Notes under the pieces: generated by a model
What the model was told of the DNA's origin: nothing
The model's input: only the letters and a program-made list of their open reading frames with translations
The model's database searches: none
From: Pseudomonas antarctica
GTDB taxonomy: Bacteria; Pseudomonadota; Gammaproteobacteria; Pseudomonadales; Pseudomonadaceae
DNA: 64,000 nucleotides
NCBI RefSeq assembly: GCF_001647715.1
Contig: NZ_CP015600.1
Span: 3,906,001 to 3,970,000, forward strand
Direction: 5' to 3'
In this document: in pieces, positions 27,589 to 36,176 of the stretch
Position numbering within the stretch: position 1 is the first letter of the stretch
How the letters are laid out: every line of letters begins with the position of its first letter
Translations under genes and position numbers: made by a program

Positions 27589-29118
27589 TTAGTGGCCGGA
27601 AGCCTCCGGCCCTGCCTTCGCCGCAAACGGCGGTTTCGCCAGCCACACAATCACGATCAAGCCCATGAACATCCACCCCAGCAACGTGAAGTAATCCACG
27701 GTGGACATCATGTACGCCTGGCTGGTGAGGATCTGGTCCAACTGCGCATAGGCCTTATGCCCTGCCCCGCCAAGCGCCTGCAGCGCATCGCGGGTCGCCG
27801 AGTCATAGGTGGTCATGTTCTCGCTCATGTACGCATGGTGCTGATCCGCGCGGCGAATCCAGATCCAGGTGGTCAGCGATGCCGCAAAACTGCCGCCCAG
27901 GGTTCGCAGGAACGTCGCAAGGCCGGCGCCATCGGCGATTTGTGCCGGCGGCAAATCGGACATCAAGATGCTCAAGGTCGGCATAAAGAACAGTGCCACA
28001 CCAATACCCATGAACAGTTGCACCAGGGCGATGTGCTGGAAGTCCACCTCATTGGTGAAGCCCGCCCGCATGAAGCAGCTCAAGCCAATCGCCAGAAATG
28101 CCAGGCCGGCCAGCAAGCGCAGGTCGAACTTGTGCGCGTATTTGCCCACAAACGGCGACATCAGTACCGGCAGAATCCCGATCGGCGCCACCGCCAGGCC
28201 AGCCCAGGTGGCGGTGTAGCCCATTTGGGTTTGCAGCCATTGGGGCAGGATCAGGTTGATCCCGAAGAACCCGGCATACCCCAGCACCAACACAATGGTG
28301 CCGATGCGGAAGTTGCGGTAGGCAAACAGCCGCAGGTTGACCACCGGGTGTTTGTCGGTGAGTTCCCAGATGACGAACACCGCCAGGGCGACGGCCGAGA
28401 TCGCCGCACCGATGATGATGAAGTTGGACTCGAACCAGTCCAGGTCGTTGCCCTTGTCGAGGATGATCTGCAAGGCGCCGACACCGACGATCAAGCTCAG
28501 CAACCCGACGTAATCCATCGGCTGGTAGCTGGTCACCACCGGACGCTTCTTCAGTTGCGAACGCACCACCATCACCGCAAAGATGCCGATGGGCACGTTG
28601 ATAAAGAAAATCCAGGGCCAGCTGTAGCTGTCAGTGATCCAGCCGCCGAGGATCGGCCCGGCAATCGGCGCCACCACCGTGACCATCGCCAATAACGCCA
28701 GGGCCATGCCGCGCCTGGCTGGCGGGTAGACCGCAATCAGCAAGGTTTGGGTCATCGGGTACAACGGCCCCGCGACCAGGCCTTGCAGCACCCGAAAACC
28801 AATCAGCTCGGGCATCGAAGTGGAAATACCACAGAGGAACGACGCCAGCACAAAGAGGATGGTCGCCCACAAAAACAGCTTCACCTCGCCAAAGCGCCGG
28901 CTCAGCCAGCCGGTGAGCGGCAAGGCAATCGCGTTGCTCACCGCAAACGAAGTGATCACCCAGGTGCCCTGCTCCGAGCTCACACCCAGGTTGCCGGAGA
29001 TGGTCGGCAACGCCACGTTGGCGATGGTGGTGTCGAGCACCTGCATAAAGGTCGCCAGCGACAGGCCAATAGTGGCCATCAACAGGCTGGGTGGCGTGAA
29101 GGAGGCGTTATTGCTCAT
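27589..29118 (-). CDS. emrB: MFS multidrug efflux permease, DHA2 family (EmrB/FarB-like)
   Basis: A 509-residue inner-membrane drug/proton antiporter with 14 predicted helices. DHA2 motifs: FMQVLDTTIANVALPTISGN in helix 1, GWLSRRFGEVKLF (motif A) after helix 2, and GFRVLQGLVAGPLYPMTQTL. It pairs with the adaptor and outer-membrane channel encoded upstream to form a tripartite exporter. The start overlaps the adaptor stop (TGATG). Confidence 0.93.
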   Translation of the reverse strand: MSNNASFTPPSLLMATIGLSLATFMQVLDTTIANVALPTISGNLGVSSEQGTWVITSFAVSNAIALPLTGWLSRRFGEVKLFLWATILFVLASFLCGISTSMPELIGFRVLQGLVAGPLYPMTQTLLIAVYPPARRGMALALLAMVTVVAPIAGPILGGWITDSYSWPWIFFINVPIGIFAVMVVRSQLKKRPVVTSYQPMDYVGLLSLIVGVGALQIILDKGNDLDWFESNFIIIGAAISAVALAVFVIWELTDKHPVVNLRLFAYRNFRIGTIVLVLGYAGFFGINLILPQWLQTQMGYTATWAGLAVAPIGILPVLMSPFVGKYAHKFDLRLLAGLAFLAIGLSCFMRAGFTNEVDFQHIALVQLFMGIGVALFFMPTLSILMSDLPPAQIADGAGLATFLRTLGGSFAASLTTWIWIRRADQHHAYMSENMTTYDSATRDALQALGGAGHKAYAQLDQILTSQAYMMSTVDYFTLLGWMFMGLIVIVWLAKPPFAAKAGPEASGH

Positions 29119-30314
29119 CAGCGTTGCACAGCCTTGGGTGCGGCGAGGCTGTTGTCATGGATCAGTTGGCTGATCATGGCGTCGGCTTCGGCCAGTTGGC
29201 GGTCATACACGTTGGTGGTGAACGAGGCCTTTTGCGGCGCCTGTTGCGCCAGTACCGGGCCGCTCGTATCGTGCAGGTCCACATTGACCACGGTGCTCAG
29301 GCCCACCCGCAGCGGGTGCTGGGCCAGCTCATCGGCGTTGATATGGATACGCACGGGCACCCGCTGCACGATCTTGATCCAGTTACCGGTGGCGTTTTGC
29401 GCCGGCAGCAGGGCGAACGCGCTGCCGGTACCGGCGCCCAGGCTATCCACGGTGCCGCTGAACTTCACGTCACTGCCGTAGATGTCGGACTCGATGTCCA
29501 CCGGCTGCCCAATACGCATATCGCGCAGTTGGGTTTCCTTGAAGTTGGCGTCGATCCACAGTTGGTTCAGCGGGATCACCGCCATCAACGCAGTCCCCGG
29601 CTGCACGCGCTGGCCCAGTTGCACGGTGCGCTTGGCAACGTAGCCGGTGACGGGGGCGATCAAGGTGCTGCGAGCGTTGGTCAGGTAAGCCTGACGCAAC
29701 TGCGCGGCGGCGGCCTGCACGTCCGGGTGGGACGAAATCACCGTGTCATCCACCAGCGCGCTGCTGGTCTTGAACTGTTGCTGCACGTTGGCCAGGGCAT
29801 TTTGCGCCGAGGTCAGGTCGTCACGCGCATGGGACAGTTCTTCCTGGGAAATCGCGCCGCCGGCAGCCAGATTCTTACGGCGATTGTAGTTGTCCTGAGC
29901 CTTTTGCACGTTGGCCTGCTGGGCCAGCACTTGGGCTTTCATGCCGTCGACATTGCTGTAGAGACCACGCACCTGACGCACGGTGCGCGCCAGGTTGGCC
30001 TGCGCACTTTGCAGGCCGACAGCGGCGTCATTCGGGTCAAAATTGATCAGCACCTGGCCCTCGTGGACCAGGTCGCCATCGTCGGCGCCGATGCTGACTA
30101 CCGTGCCGGTGACCAGCGGGGTGATTTCCACCACGTTGCCGTTCACGTAGGCGTCGTCGGTGCTTTCGTTGAAGCGACCGTAGAACTCATACCAACCCCA
30201 CACGCCCAGCACGCCGAGGATGACGATCAGCGCCAGGCCGATCAGCATGATTTTGCGTTTGCGTGGGTTGTTATCCGGTTTTTCAGTGACGTTGTTGCTG
30301 TCGGCAGTGGCCAT
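29118..30314 (-). CDS. emrA: HlyD-family efflux adaptor protein (EmrA-like)
   Basis: A 398-residue periplasmic adaptor anchored by one N-terminal helix (residues about 20-45, IMLIGLALIVILGVLGVWGW). The barrel-lipoyl part begins YVNGNVVEITPLVTGTVVSI, followed by a coiled-coil hairpin (about 100-210) and the second lipoyl half LIAPVTGYVAKRTVQLGQRV. Middle gene of the efflux operon. Confidence 0.93.
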   Translation of the reverse strand: MATADSNNVTEKPDNNPRKRKIMLIGLALIVILGVLGVWGWYEFYGRFNESTDDAYVNGNVVEITPLVTGTVVSIGADDGDLVHEGQVLINFDPNDAAVGLQSAQANLARTVRQVRGLYSNVDGMKAQVLAQQANVQKAQDNYNRRKNLAAGGAISQEELSHARDDLTSAQNALANVQQQFKTSSALVDDTVISSHPDVQAAAAQLRQAYLTNARSTLIAPVTGYVAKRTVQLGQRVQPGTALMAVIPLNQLWIDANFKETQLRDMRIGQPVDIESDIYGSDVKFSGTVDSLGAGTGSAFALLPAQNATGNWIKIVQRVPVRIHINADELAQHPLRVGLSTVVNVDLHDTSGPVLAQQAPQKASFTTNVYDRQLAEADAMISQLIHDNSLAAPKAVQR

Positions 30315-30329
30315 GACAAATACCTCAAA

Positions 30330-31781
30330 TTATTCCGTGCGTGTGGCTGGGGTGGTCGCGGCCACGTTATCGGCGTTGAACCCGCCACCCAGGGCCTGCA
30401 TCAATTGAATCGACAGATCGATCTGCGCAGCATTCAGGGTCGCCAGCTGACGCTGGGCCTGCAGCAATTGCTGCTCGATGCTGAGCACATCCAGGTAATT
30501 ACCGATGCCTGAGCTGTAACGCTGCACCCCGGTGTCGTAAGACTGCTGGGCAATGTCCGCGGCATGTTGCTGTGCCTGGATCTGCCGCCCGGTTTCGCGC
30601 AACTGCATCAGGGTGTTACCGATATCGCCCAAGGCTTGCACCAGGGTTTTGTTGTACTGAGCCACCGCCAGGTCGTAATCGGCGTCGCGGGCATCCAGGT
30701 CGGCACGCAAGCGGCCACCGTCAAAGATCGGCAACGAGATCGTCGGCGCAATGCTGAAGAAACGACTGGCTGAGCCAAACATCGCATCCCCCAGCAACGA
30801 CTCGGCCCCGGCGCTCGCGCTCAGGTTGAGGTTGGGATAGAAACGGGTTTTGCTCGCGGCCACGTTCTTGCTCGCCGCCTCCACCCGCCAGCGCGCGGCG
30901 ATCAGGTCCGGGCGACGGCCGAGCAGTTCGGCCGGCAAGACTGAAGGCACGGCAACGACGCTGGGTTTCAACACGTTCGGGCGCACCAGCTCACTGCCAC
31001 GGTCCGGGCCTTTGCCGAGCAATACGGCGAGGGCAATCTTGGCGCTTTGCAGTTGTTTTTCCGCATCGATCAATTGCGACTGGGAGCTGGCTTCCAGGCT
31101 TTCGGTCTGTTGGTACTGGTACTGGCTGTCGATGCCGGAGCTGAGGCGGCGCTTGCTCAAGTCGAGCATCTGGCGGGTACGCTTGAGGTCGTCATTGGCC
31201 AGGTCACGCACGATATGGGCCTGGCCCAGGTCGCTGTAGGCCTTGGCCACGTTGGCGGCCAAGGTCAGGCGTGCGGCTTGTTGATCGACTTCGGCGGCAC
31301 GCGCCTGGCCCAAGGCGGCTTCCCAGGCGGCGCGCTGGCCACCCCAGAGGTCGAAGTTGTAATTGAAACTGGCGCCAATATTACGCACGGTGGCGTAGGC
31401 ATCGCCCTCGCCGCGCGGGTCCTGGTCCTTGGCCAGGCGCGAACGGCTCACGCCAGCGCTGGCATCCAGGGTCGGCATGCGTGCCGCGTCGGCGGCATAG
31501 GCAGCGGCTTGCGCCTGGTGGGCACGGGCGCTGGCGACCTGCATGTCGGGGCTGTTTTGCAGGGCTTCATGGATCAAGCCGTCGAGCTGTGGGTCGCCCA
31601 GGCTTTTCCACCAATCGGCACTCGGCCATGCGGCAGTGGACAGGGTCACGCCGCTGAGGGATTTGCCGGTTTGCAACGTGTTGGCGTCGAGGCGTTGGCC
31701 TTGGGTGTCGAGGCCGCTGAAGTTGGCGCAACCGGCCATGCTCATCGCCACCAGCACCAGGCTAAGTGCACGTGTGTTCAT
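30330..31781 (-). CDS. Outer-membrane efflux lipoprotein (NodT/OprM-family)
   Basis: A 483-residue TolC-like channel. The signal peptide ends in a lipobox MAGC with Cys18 as the lipidated residue. Two OEP repeats follow: ADWWKSLGDPQLDGLIHEAL near residue 55 and a second near 285 (LLGRRPDLIAARWRVEAASK). It completes a MarR-OMF-EmrA-EmrB operon. Its start overlaps the MarR stop (ATGA). Confidence 0.92.
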   Translation of the reverse strand: MNTRALSLVLVAMSMAGCANFSGLDTQGQRLDANTLQTGKSLSGVTLSTAAWPSADWWKSLGDPQLDGLIHEALQNSPDMQVASARAHQAQAAAYAADAARMPTLDASAGVSRSRLAKDQDPRGEGDAYATVRNIGASFNYNFDLWGGQRAAWEAALGQARAAEVDQQAARLTLAANVAKAYSDLGQAHIVRDLANDDLKRTRQMLDLSKRRLSSGIDSQYQYQQTESLEASSQSQLIDAEKQLQSAKIALAVLLGKGPDRGSELVRPNVLKPSVVAVPSVLPAELLGRRPDLIAARWRVEAASKNVAASKTRFYPNLNLSASAGAESLLGDAMFGSASRFFSIAPTISLPIFDGGRLRADLDARDADYDLAVAQYNKTLVQALGDIGNTLMQLRETGRQIQAQQHAADIAQQSYDTGVQRYSSGIGNYLDVLSIEQQLLQAQRQLATLNAAQIDLSIQLMQALGGGFNADNVAATTPATRTE

Positions 31782-32251
31782 TTATTACCTACCCGCTGGA
31801 TGACGATGGCGTCACCGGCAGCTACCAGAATTTTTGTGAGGATGGCTTCCAGGGTCTGCAACTCACCGGGCTCGAGGGCACCGGCCAGTTCGTTCATTGA
31901 CTGGGCGCCGATGTGCGGGAGCATGTCGGCCAGGCGCTGGCCGTCTTCGGTGAGCACCAGCTGCACCTGGCGCCGGTCCTGTTCGGAACGCTTGCGCGCC
32001 AGCAGGCCCTTTTGCTCCAGACGATCGAGCATGCGGGTCATGGAACCGCTGTCCAGCGACAAGTTGCGGCACAGCTCGGCCGGGGTGTCCACATCAAACT
32101 GGGCAATGATGATCAACACCTTGAACTGCGCGGCCGTCACGCCGTGAGGTTCCATGTGGGTGTCGATAATGCGGTCCTTGAGCAGCGCCGCGCGGCCCAG
32201 CAACAAGCCGAGGTGGCAGTTGCGAAAGCTGTCAGGGGTGAAGTGGGTCAT
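31778..32251 (-). CDS. MarR-family transcriptional repressor of the efflux operon
   Basis: A 157-residue winged-helix regulator. The recognition region is TPAELCRNLSLDSGSMTRML and the wing contains RKRSEQDRRQVQLVLTEDGQ. First gene of the operon, overlapping the channel gene. Two tandem palindromes directly upstream (32266-32320) are its probable operators, implying autoregulation with release by a phenolic or other small effector, as for EmrR/MarR. Confidence 0.9.
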   Translation of the reverse strand: MTHFTPDSFRNCHLGLLLGRAALLKDRIIDTHMEPHGVTAAQFKVLIIIAQFDVDTPAELCRNLSLDSGSMTRMLDRLEQKGLLARKRSEQDRRQVQLVLTEDGQRLADMLPHIGAQSMNELAGALEPGELQTLEAILTKILVAAGDAIVIQRVGNK

Positions 32252-32265
32252 CGAAAGTCACCTTA

Positions 32266-32320
32266 TTACTGCCTAGGCAGTGAATGTATGACAAGATGTT
32301 ACTGCTTAGGCAGCGAATGT
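32266..32320. promoter_or_regulatory. Two tandem MarR operators over the efflux promoter
   Basis: Two 22-base near-copies lie at 32266-32287 and 32299-32320, each centred on a palindrome: ACTGCCTAGGCAGT (perfect, 32268-32281) and ACTGCTTAGGCAGC (32301-32314). Centres are 33 bases apart, about three helical turns. On the minus strand a -35-like TTGTCA (32294-32289) lies between them and an AGTAAT -10-like box overlaps the proximal site, so bound repressor would block RNA polymerase. Confidence 0.8.
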
Positions 32321-32378
32321 CAAATGGAATTATTAGCTTGCTTGCTAATTTCACGACAGGTGGGCTGCAATGCAAACA

Positions 32379-32471
32379 AATGTAGGAGCTGGCTTGCCTG
32401 GGATGGCGGTGTGTCAGTCAATAAATCATCGACTGATGTACCGCTATCGCAGGCAATCCAGCTCCCACATT
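32379..32471. repeat. REP pair, slightly degenerate
   Basis: Inverted REP units AATGTAGGAGCTGGCTTGCC and its near complement (with CAATCCAGCTCCCACATT on the right) between the efflux promoter and the end of tamB. Confidence 0.8.
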
Positions 32472-32489
32472 GTTTACCCGGTACGGGGC

Positions 32490-35400
32490 TTAGAAATCCC
32501 GTTTGTAGAAGATATCCAACGAGCTGGCCACGCCACTGGCCACTTCCAGGTAGACCTTCTTGCTCAACAAGTAGCGCAAGGCAATGGTGCTGGCCGGCTC
32601 GAACACGCCTACCCCGTAACGCAGGCTGAGTTTTTCGGTGATCTTGCCGCTGGCCACCACGGCGGTGGTGTTGCCACTGCCCTGGGTATCGAGGTCGAAG
32701 TCCTGGATACCCAACTTGTTGGCAATATCCGAGGTCACCCCGGCGCTGCCCATCAAGCCCAGGCCCAAGGCCGCTTCGGCGAGCATGTTGTTGTCCTCAC
32801 CGGTGTTGTTACGCGAACGCCCCAGCACCAAGTACGACAATGCATCCTCCTGGGGCATGGCCGGCTCGGAGAAAATCTGCGTGGTCGGCTGTTCAGCGCT
32901 GCCGCTCAGGCGAATCCCGGCCGTGACTGTTCTGGAAGGTTCGGTGACGACACGCACGGCTTCGATATCCAGGAACGGTTGATCCAGCGGCCCGGCGAAC
33001 AACAGTCGCGCACGGCGCACGTTGAGCCTTTGGCCATAGGCGCGGTAGCGGCCGTCGTTGAGCCACAGCTCGCCACGGGTGTCCATGTTGTCGCCGATAT
33101 GCACATGGCCCTGCACTTTGGCAGTCAGGCCAAAGCCCGCGAAGTTAAGCTGGTCTTCGCCCACCTCCACATCGATATCCATGGCCATCGCCATTGGCGG
33201 CTTGCCCTCCTCGGTCTGGCTGCCGACGATCAGCGTGTCATCCGAGACCTTGACCGTCGACGGCGGCAATTCACGCACGGTGATGTCGCCCCGCGGGATG
33301 TGCACCTTGCCGGCAATCGCCAACTTGTCGTTTTTGAGGCTGATCTTCAGATCGGGCGCCACTTCCAGCGTGGCATAAGGCTCTACCGTAACCGGCAGTT
33401 GCGAGCCTTGCAGACTGAGGTCCACCACCAGGGCCTGGCCCCAGTCGACCTGCCCCTTGAGGCTACCCTGCCCGGCTTTGCCACTGTGCCAGGCGCCGTT
33501 CAACTGCACGCTTTCGCCGGCAATCAACGCCTGTACGTTCAAGCCTTCAAGGCTGATCGGTAGTTCAGGCCCGGCGATCTCCCCGCCGACGAGGTTCACG
33601 CTGCCATTGACCTGCGGCGCCAGCAAACCACCGGAGATGCGGCCGTTGCCGTTGAGCTTGCCGCTGAGTTTTTCCACCATCGGCACAAACGGCCGCGCCA
33701 CTGCGAGGTCCAGCCCGTTGAGGCTGAAGTTACCGGTAATCGGCTTGTTCTTCGGCAGCGGATTGATCTGCGCCTGCAACAGTAATTCACCGAGCTTGCC
33801 GCCGCGGAAGTTGAGCTGAGTGTCGATGCGCTTGGGGTTGAGGGTGGTTTCCAGCTTCAAGGTGTCGTAGGGGAAATCCAGCCACTGGTCCTTGTCTTTC
33901 ACGCGCAACGTGCCGCCGCTGGCGTCTACCGACACCACGCCTTTAGGCCCGCTGGCGGGCAGGTCGAGCTGCACATCGGCGTTGAGCTTGCCCTGCCAGG
34001 CGAAATCTTTAGGCAAGAAGGCCGCCAGGCTGTCGATGGGGAATTGCTTGAGGTGGTAACGCAGTTTCGGCTCAGGCATCAGCCGCTGATCTTCGCCGCA
34101 CAAGCTGGCAGGGCCAGACACCCAGCAATGCGCCGCAAAGGTCAGCTTGCCGTCGGCCAGGCGCTCGATCTTCGCCGGGGCCTGCAGTTTCCAGTCCTGG
34201 CCACCGGCCTGCACCTCGCCGCTGGCCAGGCGCCCGCGCCAGTTGCCTTTGTCGAGATTGCCGTCCAACGCCAGGGCCAGCTTGAGCAGCGGCCCCGCCA
34301 GATCCAGCTGGACCTTCTGGCTCTTGATATCGCCTTGGGCACTGGCGGTCAGGGTGCCAACCTGGGTATCGCCGGTTTGGATGCCCGTGCCCTTGAGGTC
34401 GATCTTCGCGCGCTGGGCGTTGTCGAGCGTCGCGTCGAGGTTGAGGTTTTGCAGGTGATTGTCGGCGAAGGCCAGTTGCTGACCTTTAAGGTCGAGCTTG
34501 CCTTGGGGTGCCTTCAGCGTCCCGGCCACATCGACCCGCCCATTGATTTGCCCACGTAACTGCGGCCACAACTGGGCCAGGCGCGCCAGTTTGATATCGA
34601 TCTGACCGGCCAGGCGTTGTTGCAGGCTGCCGCTGCCATTGATGCGGTTGTCGCCCAGGCGGATATCCAGGTTGGCGAGGGTCCATTGCTCACCCGCGCC
34701 TTCGGCCTTGGCCGCCAGCACAGCGGTTTGGCCGCGCAAACGGCCCTTGAGGTCGAGGTCGGCGTTCAGCTTGAGTTGTTCATTTTTGAACTCGCCTTTG
34801 CTGCGCAGCGGGCCGGCCAAGGTGCCGGGTAATTCCGCCACCCAGTACGCCGGGTTCAGCGCCGACAGGTCCAGCGCCGTGTCCCAGGCAATGCCATCGG
34901 CAAATTGCAAGTTCAGATGGCCTTCGGCTTTGCCTTGGCCTGCGGTCAATTTCAACTCGGGCAGGAAGACCTGCTTGAGGTCGCCACTGAACGGCGTCAC
35001 CACATTGAATTTACCGGCCGGGCCGTCGAGGTCGGCCTTGAGGTTGCCGAGGTAGTTGCCGTCCTTATAGGCGATCTCGCCATTGAAGGTGCGTAACGCA
35101 ACCTGCGGTTCATCAATCAAGGGGTAGAGGCGGTGCCAGGGGAAATCCAGCCAGTCGATCTTGGCGTCGGCACTGAAGCCTTGCTGCCAATCCAGATTGG
35201 CGCTGAGTTTGAGGCTTTGCTTGTCCCCGGCACTCAAGTCCAGGCCAGCGATCTGCGCGCCCTTGGCGTCGACTTTGCCTTGCAACAGCAAGTCCACCGG
35301 ACCTTTGTCCGCCGGCAGCACGGCTTTGCCCAACAGTTGGTAGCCGTTGCTCAGGTCGCCCTTGGCGGTGAGGTCCAGTTGATTGAGTTGCAGGGTGTCA

Positions 35401-36176
35401 GGCAACTCGGCGCTGGGCTTGAAGCCATCGGCGGTGATGTGCAACTGCGCGGGCAGGTTCTCCGCCAGCGGTTGCAGCTCGCCACTGAGTTTGGCGGGCA
35501 AGTAGCCACTGCTGTCGGCATCGAGCTTGAGGGTCTTGAGCAGGTCGCCGTCCACCTTGAGGGCCACCTTCCACGGCGCGCCGCCGGGGGCGTAAGGCAG
35601 GCTCAGGTTGCCGGTGGCATTCAGCGGCCAATTGCCGGTGGGTTGCAACAGACCGGCGAGGTCCAGCACCAGGTCGTCGCGCTGCACGTGCACTGAGTCG
35701 ATCTGCATACCGGCAGCCGTCCAGTGCGCGGCCAATTGCAGGCCTTTGAGCTCTTCGCTGCCGTTAAACAGCAGGCTGCCGACGCGAACGTCGCCCAACT
35801 GGATCGCTACCGGCAGTTTCAGCTCCGGCAATTGGATCGGCCCGCTGCTACTTTCTTCTGCGCTGGGTGGAAACTGCAGGCTGACCTGCTCCACGTCCAG
35901 CTGATTAATGCACAAGGTCATGCGCAGCAGGCACGCCGGCGACCAGTCAAACTTCGGTGCGTTGAGCTCGACCCGGCTGGCGTCCTGCTGCCACAGCAGA
36001 TGATCGGCACTCCATTGGCCACCCAAGTGGCCCTGGAAATTCTCCACCGTCAAACCCGGCACTTGGTTCAGGACCCAGCGGCTGCCCGCCTGGGTGCCGA
36101 GCACGGTCCACAGCGCCAACAACGCTAAGACGAGGACAGCCACGATGGCCAGCCCTGCTATTTTCAAACCACGCAT
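32490..36176 (-). CDS. tamB: Translocation and assembly module inner-membrane protein TamB
   Basis: A 1,228-residue AsmA/TamB-type bridge protein. One N-terminal membrane helix (IAGLAIVAVLVLALLALWTV), then long beta-rich repeats, and the conserved C-terminal TamB (DUF490) domain with LVLGRSRNN and LLSKKVYLEVASGVASSLDI, ending in Phe. With TamA it helps insert outer-membrane proteins and is implicated in phospholipid transport. The ATG at 36176 overlaps the tamA stop (TGATG); an in-frame GTG lies one codon upstream. Confidence 0.93.
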   Translation of the reverse strand: MRGLKIAGLAIVAVLVLALLALWTVLGTQAGSRWVLNQVPGLTVENFQGHLGGQWSADHLLWQQDASRVELNAPKFDWSPACLLRMTLCINQLDVEQVSLQFPPSAEESSSGPIQLPELKLPVAIQLGDVRVGSLLFNGSEELKGLQLAAHWTAAGMQIDSVHVQRDDLVLDLAGLLQPTGNWPLNATGNLSLPYAPGGAPWKVALKVDGDLLKTLKLDADSSGYLPAKLSGELQPLAENLPAQLHITADGFKPSAELPDTLQLNQLDLTAKGDLSNGYQLLGKAVLPADKGPVDLLLQGKVDAKGAQIAGLDLSAGDKQSLKLSANLDWQQGFSADAKIDWLDFPWHRLYPLIDEPQVALRTFNGEIAYKDGNYLGNLKADLDGPAGKFNVVTPFSGDLKQVFLPELKLTAGQGKAEGHLNLQFADGIAWDTALDLSALNPAYWVAELPGTLAGPLRSKGEFKNEQLKLNADLDLKGRLRGQTAVLAAKAEGAGEQWTLANLDIRLGDNRINGSGSLQQRLAGQIDIKLARLAQLWPQLRGQINGRVDVAGTLKAPQGKLDLKGQQLAFADNHLQNLNLDATLDNAQRAKIDLKGTGIQTGDTQVGTLTASAQGDIKSQKVQLDLAGPLLKLALALDGNLDKGNWRGRLASGEVQAGGQDWKLQAPAKIERLADGKLTFAAHCWVSGPASLCGEDQRLMPEPKLRYHLKQFPIDSLAAFLPKDFAWQGKLNADVQLDLPASGPKGVVSVDASGGTLRVKDKDQWLDFPYDTLKLETTLNPKRIDTQLNFRGGKLGELLLQAQINPLPKNKPITGNFSLNGLDLAVARPFVPMVEKLSGKLNGNGRISGGLLAPQVNGSVNLVGGEIAGPELPISLEGLNVQALIAGESVQLNGAWHSGKAGQGSLKGQVDWGQALVVDLSLQGSQLPVTVEPYATLEVAPDLKISLKNDKLAIAGKVHIPRGDITVRELPPSTVKVSDDTLIVGSQTEEGKPPMAMAMDIDVEVGEDQLNFAGFGLTAKVQGHVHIGDNMDTRGELWLNDGRYRAYGQRLNVRRARLLFAGPLDQPFLDIEAVRVVTEPSRTVTAGIRLSGSAEQPTTQIFSEPAMPQEDALSYLVLGRSRNNTGEDNNMLAEAALGLGLMGSAGVTSDIANKLGIQDFDLDTQGSGNTTAVVASGKITEKLSLRYGVGVFEPASTIALRYLLSKKVYLEVASGVASSLDIFYKRDF

